Shown here piece after piece: positions 17,221 to 24,213 of a stretch of DNA of 39,541 bases; position 1 is the stretch's first letter; the number at the start of each line of letters is the position of its first letter. The notes beneath the pieces are model-generated. The model saw nothing but the letters and a program-made list of their open reading frames with translations. It was not told where the DNA came from and did no database searches. Position numbers and translations under genes: made by a program. The stretch is from positions 1 to 39,541 of the forward strand of contig NZ_AHZV01000102.1 of the NCBI RefSeq assembly GCF_000250735.1. The letters are read 5' to 3'. The DNA comes from Anaerophaga thermohalophila str. Valhall. GTDB lineage: Bacteria; Bacteroidota; Bacteroidia; Bacteroidales; Marinilabiliaceae.

Positions 17221-17993
17221 GAATTGCGCTTATAGAAACTGCTTTATACTGGGAAAACATCCGGCACAATCTTGATCACTTTCATTTTTTGTTTGATGAT
17301 GTTTCCCCGGATTGCAAAATGATTTTCCTGCCCGAAATGTTTTCGACGGGTTTTACCATGCATCCTGAAAAAGTGGAGGAGCAGGAACTGAAAAAAGTTC
17401 CGGGGTGGTTAAAAAATATGTCGGTAAAATATGGAATGGCCCTCGGCGGCAGTTCTGTAACCAGCGCCGGGAACGGGTTTTTTAATCGGTTCTATTTTGC
17501 CACCCCCGATGGCGGCATCGACTTTTACGACAAGCGCCATCTCTTCAGGATGGGAGAGGAACAATACCATTATTTACCCGGGAATGAGCGGAAAATATTT
17601 AACTATGCCGACTGGCGAATTCTTCCCCAGGTTTGTTACGATTTGCGCTTTCCTGTCTGGAGCCGAAACCGCAACGATTACGATTTGCTGGTCTACGTGG
17701 CCAATTGGCCGGCTGTCCGTCAGGATGCATGGGCAGCGCTACTGAAGGCACGCGCCATTGAGAACCAGTGTTATGTTGCAGGGGTCAACCGCAGTGGTGA
17801 AGACCCCCGGGTTTCCTATTCAGGCGGTTCGGTGGTTTTTTCTCCCAAAGGTGAGATCGTGAGCTATCCTTCAAAAGAAAATGAATCTGTTATTTATGCG
17901 GATATTGATTTGGCAAAGCTGCGGAAATTCAGAGAAAAATTTCCTGCCTGGATGGATGCTGATGATTTTGAGATAAATAAGGAACAACCATAA
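17217..17993 (+). CDS. Nitrilase-superfamily amidase, omega-amidase (YafV/NIT2) type
   Basis: A 258-residue cytoplasmic carbon-nitrogen hydrolase. The catalytic triad is visible: Glu40 in FLPEMFSTGF, Lys106 in YDKRHLFRMGEE and Cys140 in PQVCYDLRFPVWSR. FSTGFTM and KRHLFRMGEE are characteristic of the omega-amidase branch, which hydrolyses alpha-ketoglutaramate or alpha-ketosuccinamate; exact substrate is inferred. ATG 17217 overlaps the dacB stop as ATGA, so translation is coupled to dacB. A longer start at 17196 would only add residues read from inside dacB. Confidence 0.92.
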   Translation: MRIALIETALYWENIRHNLDHFHFLFDDVSPDCKMIFLPEMFSTGFTMHPEKVEEQELKKVPGWLKNMSVKYGMALGGSSVTSAGNGFFNRFYFATPDGGIDFYDKRHLFRMGEEQYHYLPGNERKIFNYADWRILPQVCYDLRFPVWSRNRNDYDLLVYVANWPAVRQDAWAALLKARAIENQCYVAGVNRSGEDPRVSYSGGSVVFSPKGEIVSYPSKENESVIYADIDLAKLRKFREKFPAWMDADDFEINKEQP

Positions 17994-18069
17994 CAAATTC
18001 CACCTTATCACCCTTCCACCACTTCCAGATTCAGCGACCACCGGAAGTGTTCAGCCACTTTCCCCAGGC

Positions 18070-18292
18070 CCCATGCTTTGATGAGCTGATGAGAGAATGA
18101 GCTGATGAGAGAATGAGCTGATGAGAGAATGAGCTGATGAGAGAATGAGCTGATGAGCTGATGAGCTGATGAGCTGATGAGGGAATGAGAGAATTATCAG
18201 AAACCATGCTCTCTGCCCCATGCTCCCTGCCCCATGCTCTCTGCCCCATGCTCCCTGCCCTTTGCTCCTTGCCCTTTGCTCCCTGCTCTCCA
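18070..18292 (-). repeat. Compound tandem repeat, copy 1
   Basis: Read on the minus strand it has three parts: GAGCATGGGGCAG-like units (18196-18290), a constant core ATGGTTTCTGATAATTC (about 18191-18207), and CTCATCAG/CTCATTCT units (18075-18190). The same order occurs at 36042-36174 on the plus strand. It fills most of the 501-bp gap between the amidase and the histidine kinase gene. Long apparent reading frames on the minus strand here are repeat artefacts. Confidence 0.88.
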
Positions 18293-18494
18293 CTTCTGCC
18301 TGCCGGTTACTTCCATCTAACCGAAGAGTACCCCCTTAATACGTGATGTTTATCTAATATTGCTAATAATATTGTTAATAATTGTTATCAATGAATTCAT
18401 TTCAAATCGTAACTAATTTAGTACACACCCGTATAATTTCACACTGTTTTTGCCGTTATTATTCACAGATATCAACAAGAAGGGAAAGGAAGGG

Positions 18495-20426
18495 ATGTCA
18501 CTTTACAAAGTCATTTTTGAAAAAAATCCGCAGCCTTGTATTCTGTTCAGAGCCAGGTTAAACACCGAAAGCCGGCCTTTGGTTTTCGAATGTGAAGAGT
18601 GCAATGCTGCCTACAGAAAAATGTTCGGAAAACCACCGCACGTTGTAAAAGAAGAAGATGAAGTGCCGTTTAACTGGTTTTCGTTTTTATCCGGTTTGTG
18701 GCATTCCGAAACCGAAGTAAAGGAAGAATATTATTTCAATGAAATCGGCACAAAGATGCTGATCACTGCCCGGAGAGTTGAAAACGACTTCGTGGTTTGC
18801 TGGTTTACAGAGGCCGCTTCATCTGCTTTTAACCAACCTTTTGTTGGCGTTAATGAAAATGTATTGTCTTACAGCAAGACCGAAGAAAATATCCGGAAAC
18901 TTTTGAGGGCAGTAGAACAAAGCCCGGTCTCCATTGTAATTACAGATACCAGAGGAACTGTCGAATATGTTAATCCCGCTTTTAGTGAGCTTACCGGTTT
19001 TAGCAGGGATGAAATAATCGGGAAGAACCCCAGTATTTTAAAATCGGGTCTTGTTCCCGAAGGAGATTATGAAGAGTTATGGAGCACGATAGAATCGGGA
19101 AATATTTGGCGGGGTGAATTCATCAATAAGAGAAAAGACGGCGAGTTTTATTTCGAATGGGCCATAATTGCACCCATCGTTAATCCCCGGGGAGAAATTA
19201 CCCACTATGTCGGGATAAAACAGGACATAACTGAAAAGAAAAAATTTGAGCAGGAAATAATTGATGCCCGTGAAAAGGCCCGTGAGAGTGAAATTCTGAA
19301 AGCTGCTTTTTTGCAAAACATGTCGCACGAAATAAGAACCCCGATGAATGCTATTCTTGGCTTTTCAGAATTGGCAAAAATGCCGGGGACAAGCGACGAA
19401 AAAAAGGAATATTACCTGTCCATAGTCATTGAATCTACCCACCGGTTGCTTGGTGTGGTCGACGATATTGTTGATATCAGTAAACTGGAAGCAGGTAACC
19501 TGACACTTAGAAGCAGTCCTGTCAGGCTGAAAGGGTTTCTGCTTGGACTTCATGAAACATTCAAAAACCAAACGGTTCCGCCGGTAAAGCTTGAGTTACC
19601 CGTTGTTGATGAGTCTCTTCAACAGGCCACCATATCGGTCGATTCGTCGCGCCTGAGGCAGGTACTCGAAAAGCTCCTTTCCAATGCTGTAAAATTCACC
19701 AAAGAGGGACATGTTAAATTCGGCTGTCACCAAATTGGAGGTGCTGTTCGCTTTTTTGTTGAAGATACCGGCATCGGAATACAGCCGGATATGTACAATC
19801 TTATTTTTCAACCGTTTTATCAGCTCGACATGGGGGCCACCAGATCTTTTGGCGGAAACGGACTTGGACTGACAATAGCCTCTCGCATCATAGAGAAGAT
19901 GGGAAGCCGGATTCACGTTGATTCTGAACCCGGCAAAGGTTCTGTATTCTATTTTGACCTCTGGCCCGACAGCAGCGATATTGATTCACTGGTAACCAGG
20001 GAAAACACTGCGCTGGTGGGGGAAAAGTTCAGAAACAAATTTTGCGTCCTCATTGCTGAGAGTGATGAGGTAAATTTTATGCTACTTCGCGAAATCCTCA
20101 TAAAAGGGTTTGGTGAAGAAATGATCAATGTTCTAAGAGCATCCACTGGAAATCAAGCCATTGAAACATGCCGCAACAAAAGTAAAATCGATCTTGTATT
20201 GATGAATCTGAAAATGCCGGATATGGATGGCTTTACAACTGCAAAACAAATTAAAAGCATATATCCCGATATTCCTATCCTGGCACAGGTTGCTTCCGAC
20301 ATTAATTTTGACCGTACTAAATTGTCCGAAACAAACTGTGATGATTTTGTGCCCAAGCCTGTTGACCGCCGGGTGTTGGTTGATAAAATATCCCGGTATA
20401 TTGGTGTGAAGCAGGCAGACCGGTGA
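18495..20426 (+). CDS. Hybrid sensor histidine kinase with PAS domain and degenerate receiver
   Basis: A 643-residue soluble signalling protein without membrane segments. Residues 1-115 look like a diverged PAS-type sensor; 133-250 are a canonical PAS/PAC domain (AVEQSPVSIVITDTRGTVEYVN); 265-335 are HisKA with His278 in NMSHEIRTPMNA; 380-490 are the HATPase with Asn397, DTGIGI and GGNGLGLTIA. Residues 515-637 are a receiver in which the phospho-acceptor Asp is replaced by Asn571 (VLMNLKMPDMDG) and the conserved Thr/Ser by Val599, while Lys621 remains. The receiver is thus probably not phosphorylated in the usual way. ATG 18495 follows an AAGGAAGGG ribosome-binding sequence; an upstream TTG at 18450 is less likely. 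Confidence 0.92.
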   Translation: MSLYKVIFEKNPQPCILFRARLNTESRPLVFECEECNAAYRKMFGKPPHVVKEEDEVPFNWFSFLSGLWHSETEVKEEYYFNEIGTKMLITARRVENDFVVCWFTEAASSAFNQPFVGVNENVLSYSKTEENIRKLLRAVEQSPVSIVITDTRGTVEYVNPAFSELTGFSRDEIIGKNPSILKSGLVPEGDYEELWSTIESGNIWRGEFINKRKDGEFYFEWAIIAPIVNPRGEITHYVGIKQDITEKKKFEQEIIDAREKARESEILKAAFLQNMSHEIRTPMNAILGFSELAKMPGTSDEKKEYYLSIVIESTHRLLGVVDDIVDISKLEAGNLTLRSSPVRLKGFLLGLHETFKNQTVPPVKLELPVVDESLQQATISVDSSRLRQVLEKLLSNAVKFTKEGHVKFGCHQIGGAVRFFVEDTGIGIQPDMYNLIFQPFYQLDMGATRSFGGNGLGLTIASRIIEKMGSRIHVDSEPGKGSVFYFDLWPDSSDIDSLVTRENTALVGEKFRNKFCVLIAESDEVNFMLLREILIKGFGEEMINVLRASTGNQAIETCRNKSKIDLVLMNLKMPDMDGFTTAKQIKSIYPDIPILAQVASDINFDRTKLSETNCDDFVPKPVDRRVLVDKISRYIGVKQADR

Positions 20427-20470
20427 TGTAAATCACCGATAATCGGACTGCTTTTTTACGTAATTCTTTC

Positions 20471-20514
20471 TATTTTTGTACAAAATATTTTGAGAAACAT
20501 AATATTATGTTTCT
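20471..20514 (+). promoter_or_regulatory. Promoter box plus 22-bp perfect palindrome before a receiver gene
   Basis: TATTTTTG at 20471-20478 matches the -7 consensus TAnnTTTG. Fifteen bases downstream, AGAAACATAAT at 20493-20503 is followed immediately by its exact reverse complement (20504-20514). The palindrome lies at about +9 to +30 relative to the expected start site, where a bound regulator would block transcription; it could instead fold as an mRNA hairpin. The receiver start is 54 bp further on. Confidence 0.55.
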
Positions 20515-20567
20515 TTTCACGAAGAAATGGTAGATTCCTTAATACCGATAAATCCAATTGAATTAAA

Positions 20568-20951
20568 ATGAAGACAGAACAAGAAGATTATATTCTGATA
20601 ATTGATGATTCTGAAACCAATAATATCCTTCTGGAGGCGCTTTTAGAAAAAGCAGGGTATAAAACTAAGAGTGCAAGGTCGGCAAATGAAGGGTGGAAAT
20701 TAATTCATCAGGAGCTACCAAAACTTATTCTCCTGGATTTGCTGATGCCCAAAATTTCCGGATTCCATATGTTAAGCAAATTGCAATCTAATGAAAAGTA
20801 TGGAAATATACCGGTAATTATTGTATCAGCACTGAATGAGCAGGATACCATTAATATGCTGCTGAAAAGCGGTGCTGTAGATTTCTTTTCTAAACCTATT
20901 GATATTCATGGAATAGTTGATCGTGTTAAAGAGATAGTTCCAATTGATTAA
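20568..20951 (+). CDS. Stand-alone response regulator receiver (CheY-like)
   Basis: A 127-residue single-domain receiver. Acidic pocket Asp13/Asp14 (IIDDSE), phospho-acceptor Asp57 (LILLDLLMP), Ser88 (IVSA) and Lys109 (FSKP) are all present, so it should be phosphorylatable. There is no output domain. It lies 141 bp after the hybrid kinase and is a plausible partner, particularly as that kinase's own receiver has lost its Asp. It clearly resembles the receiver at 23475-23849. Its 3' end converges on the Crp-type gene with an 8-bp gap. Confidence 0.93.
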   Translation: MKTEQEDYILIIDDSETNNILLEALLEKAGYKTKSARSANEGWKLIHQELPKLILLDLLMPKISGFHMLSKLQSNEKYGNIPVIIVSALNEQDTINMLLKSGAVDFFSKPIDIHGIVDRVKEIVPID

Positions 20952-20959
20952 GAGGGTAA

Positions 20960-21637
20960 TCATCCCAATCTTGCTAATGCTTCAATAATATCCATACTTT
21001 CTATTTTAACAGTTCTGTTATCTATAGATATTATTCTGTCGTTTTTTAGTTCACTCAATGTTCTGATGAAACTTTCTTTTGAAGTTCCCGCAAATCGAGC
21101 TAAGTCGGCACGACTTAAGAGCAACTTGAATGGGTTGACACATCCTTGAAGATTGTAAAAATAAAGTAATGTTTCCGCAACTTTTCCAGGTAGTTGTGAT
21201 TTCGTGAGTTTTAATAATCTTTTCTGAAAAAAATCTGACTCTTTGGCCATAGCTTTGTATATTTTAGTGGCCAAACAAGTATTATTGCTTATTGCAGCCA
21301 AAAAAGCTTTAATTTCAATAATAACTACATTGACTTCTGTTATTGCCGATAAATCATATTTATAGTATGGCACGTCGAAAAAAGATGTAATTCCTTGTAT
21401 TTCCCCTGGACCGGAAATCTTCAAAATGGTTTTTTCCTTTTCATAAAAAGATTGCACAAAGCCACTTTTTATGAAGTAGACATGAGTGGCTGGAGTATTT
21501 TGCTTGAAAATTATATTTTTGGGTTTATAGTTGGCATATAAGCAATTGTTCTCCAGGTGTTTAAATTCATTCTCTGTAAGCTCCTTAAAAAAATGTCTTA
21601 AAGGTATGTCATAATTGGTTTTTGCAATTGTATCCAT
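20960..21637 (-). CDS. Crp/Fnr-family transcriptional regulator
   Basis: A 225-residue regulator with an N-terminal cyclic-nucleotide-binding-type beta-barrel (residues about 15-125; IIFKQNTPATHVYFIKSGFVQSF, GPGEIQG) and a C-terminal winged helix (about 150-222; LSRADLARFAGTSKESFIRTLSELKND holds the HTH). No N-terminal cysteine cluster is present, so it is not a classical Fe-S Fnr. Effector unknown. It faces the receiver gene tail to tail. A Crp-type protein binds palindromes, and a 22-bp palindrome lies upstream of that receiver gene; a link is only a hypothesis. Confidence 0.9.
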   Translation of the reverse strand: MDTIAKTNYDIPLRHFFKELTENEFKHLENNCLYANYKPKNIIFKQNTPATHVYFIKSGFVQSFYEKEKTILKISGPGEIQGITSFFDVPYYKYDLSAITEVNVVIIEIKAFLAAISNNTCLATKIYKAMAKESDFFQKRLLKLTKSQLPGKVAETLLYFYNLQGCVNPFKLLLSRADLARFAGTSKESFIRTLSELKNDRIISIDNRTVKIESMDIIEALARLG

Positions 21638-22175
21638 TTGTGTATTTAGGTGATGAATCTTTATCGCTGTAAGAAACAGTGACTCTTTATGAAACGAAGC
21701 TTGACGAAGTCAATAATCCGGATTAATTTGATAATTGGAATGCTACAATTTTTTTTGTAGCTATGTAAAAAATTTTACTTGAAGAGTTTTGGACAGACTG
21801 AAAAAACAGAATTCGTAATTTTGAATATTGCTTTTTGTAATTCCTGTTCTCAAATTCTTATATAGTTTCATAGTTCGGTAATTATTTATTTTCATAGTAC
21901 ATCGTTTAAAAAGATGGATACGCTTTTTTAAACGTAATCATTCTGTCACATTTTCATTTTTTCTATAGAATTACCAGAAATTTCAAACTCGATAAACGAA
22001 AATTATTGTGAAAATATTCATTATATACGACGAATATATATGAAAGTTTTCATTTTATTGTTTCAATTCAGATTTTATTTTTGGAATTTTTTTTGCAAAA
22101 AGTAGAGCATTGATTAATATGAAAGATTTTATTGCAAAATGGGAAGATGTTTTTTAGGAAGATTATTGCCCTTCA
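21638..22175. other. AT-rich gene-free interval upstream of the Crp-type gene
   Basis: No gene recognised in 538 bp. One inverted repeat stands out: CGTTTAAAAA at 21903-21912 with TTTTTAAACG at 21925-21934, enclosing 12 nt. It may be a terminator or a regulator site. The rest is very AT-rich with no coding signal. Confidence 0.55.
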
Positions 22176-22592
22176 CTATTTGTACTTTTTAGAATTATCT
22201 TGTTTCTCCTGTTGCTTAGAGGCCTCAACTTGTTTGCCGATCTGTTGTTTTAAAGAACCAATTTTTTGATTTAATTCTTCTATTCTGGCGTCTTTTTCTT
22301 TAATGATTGTCAATAAGATTTTAATAGTTTCATTAATATTTTGCGACGAGTCATGGATGACCGGATTTTTTTTCCTGTATTTTTCACCTTTTCCTGTCAA
22401 AAGATACGATGGGTTGATGTCAGGAAAAGCGTTCAATATTTTTTCAATACTTTCAGAATGAAGTCCTCTTCTTGTTTTTCTTGCTTTGGCAACAAGACCG
22501 ACAGACAATCCTGCAATTTTCGTCAACTGATTGTTATTTAACTTCTTATCAGTCATGTATTCTTCCAGTCTGGAAATAATATTTGAATGCAT
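22176..22592 (-). CDS. XRE/CI-like HTH repressor with C-terminal coiled coil
   Basis: A 138-residue protein. Residues 5-65 form a Cro/CI-type helix-turn-helix (RLEEYMTDKKLNNNQLTKIAG, then SVGLVAKARKTRRGLHSESIEKIL) ending with the INPSYLLTGKGE segment seen in phage-like repressors of Bacteroidota. Residues about 85-130 are a coiled coil (IKEKDARIEELNQKIGSLKQQIGKQ), probably for oligomerisation, replacing a peptidase-type C-terminus. It is divergent from a small HTH gene with 87 bp between starts, the layout of a CI/Cro switch. Confidence 0.85.
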   Translation of the reverse strand: MHSNIISRLEEYMTDKKLNNNQLTKIAGLSVGLVAKARKTRRGLHSESIEKILNAFPDINPSYLLTGKGEKYRKKNPVIHDSSQNINETIKILLTIIKEKDARIEELNQKIGSLKQQIGKQVEASKQQEKQDNSKKYK

Positions 22593-22617
22593 AATGAAAA
22601 GTGTCTAAATAATGTTA

Positions 22618-22667
22618 TTTGTCCTATTGAAAAAAGTCATTATATTTGTCCGGTGTTTAAGACAAAA
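22618..22667 (+). promoter_or_regulatory. Promoter and possible operators in the divergent HTH interval
   Basis: TTTG at 22618-22621, a 19-bp spacer and TATATTTG at 22641-22648 form a full match to the Bacteroidota promoter for the rightward gene. TTTGTCC occurs twice (22618-22624 and 22645-22651), overlapping both boxes, and GACAAA at about 22661-22666 makes an inverted partner. A separate 14-bp near-palindrome AAATAATGTTATTT lies at 22607-22620. These are candidate operators for the repressor. Confidence 0.6.
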
Positions 22668-22679
22668 CTAACTCAGAAA

Positions 22680-22874
22680 ATGACTAAAAACGAAATTTTT
22701 AGGAATAAAAAGTTAGGAGATATTAAACAGGTTGCTGAAATTTTAGGTGTATCTCATGCAAATGCAGATAAAATTTTAAGACGCGTAAATAGTAAAAAGC
22801 ACGCTGAAGCTTTTAATATATTGAAAAAAATAGTTGAAAGCCGTGAAGCTCTTAAAAAGTCTTATAATAAATAA
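22680..22874 (+). CDS. Small HTH protein (Cro-like), divergent from the XRE repressor
   Basis: A 64-residue protein whose centre (LGDIKQVAEILGVSHANADKILRRVNSKKHAEAF) has the spacing of a DNA-binding helix-turn-helix. ATG 22680 is chosen because it lies about 25 bp after the predicted transcription start; a longer frame from 22587 would begin inside the divergent gene and upstream of the promoter. Size and placement suggest a Cro-type counterpart to the CI-like neighbour. No phage structural or integrase genes are nearby. Confidence 0.75.
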   Translation: MTKNEIFRNKKLGDIKQVAEILGVSHANADKILRRVNSKKHAEAFNILKKIVESREALKKSYNK

Positions 22875-23474
22875 GGATTTACGGCTCATAGATGAAGACA
22901 ATTGGGGAACAATCCGGATTGTTAAATTTTTTTGGTTCTCTCTTACAATACTCCGTTAAACTTTTACAATACACTGCAAACCAATTGTTTATGCTTCTTA
23001 ATATAGGTTTATTAAGATGCAGTTTATCAATATTTTACGGATTATCTTACATCTTGTATCTAAAAATCTAACGATCTATTGATATTGGACCTTTCCAAAA
23101 AAAACAGTACAACTCTCCTTTTGTTTGATAAATCATAACTCCATGCCTGTTTCAAATGGAACACGGGCCTTCATGCTTTTTCTAATCTGTAATCTCAGCA
23201 TTAAAATACTTTGCAGGCAGATTTCTGTAATAAGCTATTGCAACAGAATGCTGAGAAAATATTCTCAGTATTCCAGGCTGGTGATTTATCTCACCGCTCT
23301 GCGATGATTGATGTCACTGGAATTCTGTAATCCTTGGGTAGTAAAGTATCGTATTAAAGCTGTGATCAAATTTTCACTTACTGATTTATATGAAACGAGT
23401 CCCGATTACTCCCCGATAAATCGGGGCAGGCTGGAAAGAGTTCCATTTGACCTTAAAAAACAAATTTTATACGA
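22875..23474. other. Gene-free interval before the second receiver gene
   Basis: Six hundred bases without a convincing gene; a 60-codon plus-strand frame at 23125-23307 has no family resemblance. A tight palindrome CCCCGATAAATCGGGG lies at 23411-23426. Composition is AT-rich with no clear promoter box near 23475. Confidence 0.5.
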
Positions 23475-23849
23475 ATGAAACCATATATTTTAATTGTTGA
23501 TGACTCCAGAACAAATCGGTTTCTTTTTGAAGAGCTCTTAAGAAAAAGCGGGCTTAAAGCACATTCAGTTTCATCCGCTTCAGAAGCCTGGAGGTTTATC
23601 CGGGAACAAACACCTTGTTTGATATTACTTGATTTGATTATGCCGACTGTTTCGGGGTTTGAATTTTTTGATTCTCTGAAGTCCCATAAAAAGTTTTCAA
23701 CAATTCCGGTAATCGTAATCTCCTCTGCCGATTCTCCCAAAATTCGACAAAAAATCAAAAAGATGAGCATTGAGGAGTATTATGTTAAACCCGTGGATAT
23801 ATGGCAGTTGAGAAAAAAAGTTTTAGAATATTATCCTGGAGAAACATAG
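23475..23849 (+). CDS. Stand-alone response regulator receiver (CheY-like), second copy
   Basis: A 124-residue single-domain receiver with Asp9/Asp10 (IVDDSR), phospho-acceptor Asp53 (LILLDLIMP), Ser83/Ser84 and Lys105 (YVKP). It lacks an output domain and lies upstream of cheA, so it is a natural acceptor for CheA phosphate. It resembles the receiver at 20568-20951 across its length (IDDS/VDDS, TN, LILLDL.MP, SGF, IPVI), suggesting an old duplication now separated by the Crp and HTH genes. A 364-bp gap containing MITE copy C separates it from cheA. Confidence 0.93.
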   Translation: MKPYILIVDDSRTNRFLFEELLRKSGLKAHSVSSASEAWRFIREQTPCLILLDLIMPTVSGFEFFDSLKSHKKFSTIPVIVISSADSPKIRQKIKKMSIEEYYVKPVDIWQLRKKVLEYYPGET

Positions 23850-23982
23850 AATGAGCAGGTCTAATAATGAAGTGAGCATGAAAGGATTGTGTCGATAGAT
23901 GATGTGTATAATCTGTCATGTGAGTTTCATTCTGCCTGTTCCGAAAATCCTGAACCTTAACAATCAGATTTTATACGAAATA

Positions 23983-24144
23983 GTATCTGTCCATAAAGTG
24001 CCATTTACTGTGTTACGCTTGTCCGAAAATTACTCACTTACGAAGAGTAAACTCCGTATTTTCTGACTTCGCAAGCCTTGTAAATGACACTTCCTGAACA
24101 GACACACATATTGTAAAAATTTTTGCGGGTTTATAGACACGCAC
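23983..24144 (+). mobile_element. MITE-like element, copy C
   Basis: A 162-bp copy with left end GTATCTGTCCATAAAG and right end TTTATAGACACGCAC. A perfect 6-bp duplication GAAATA flanks it at 23977-23982 and 24145-24150, the clearest insertion signature in the window. It lies 69 bp before cheA, so it may carry or disturb the cheA promoter region. No coding potential. Confidence 0.87.
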
Positions 24145-24213
24145 GAAATAGGAAGCATAAAATTTAGTCTCAGTAGTAACTCTGAAGAAGTAATACTATA
24201 CGATTTTTCATTT

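Noticed and set aside
18031-18293. Two minus-strand reading frames rich in Gly/Arg/His and Ser/Leu
   Set aside because: Both are translations of the compound satellite repeat, overlap each other in different frames and lack any family pattern.
22587-22679. Longer start for the small HTH protein
   Set aside because: It begins inside the divergent repressor gene and upstream of the predicted promoter, so it would not be transcribed.
22176-22874. Complete prophage
   Set aside because: Only a CI/Cro-like pair is present; no integrase, terminase, structural or lysis genes occur nearby.
23125-23307. 60-codon plus-strand frame in the interval before the second receiver
   Set aside because: No recognisable domain, no ribosome-binding site or promoter, and composition like the surrounding non-coding AT-rich DNA.
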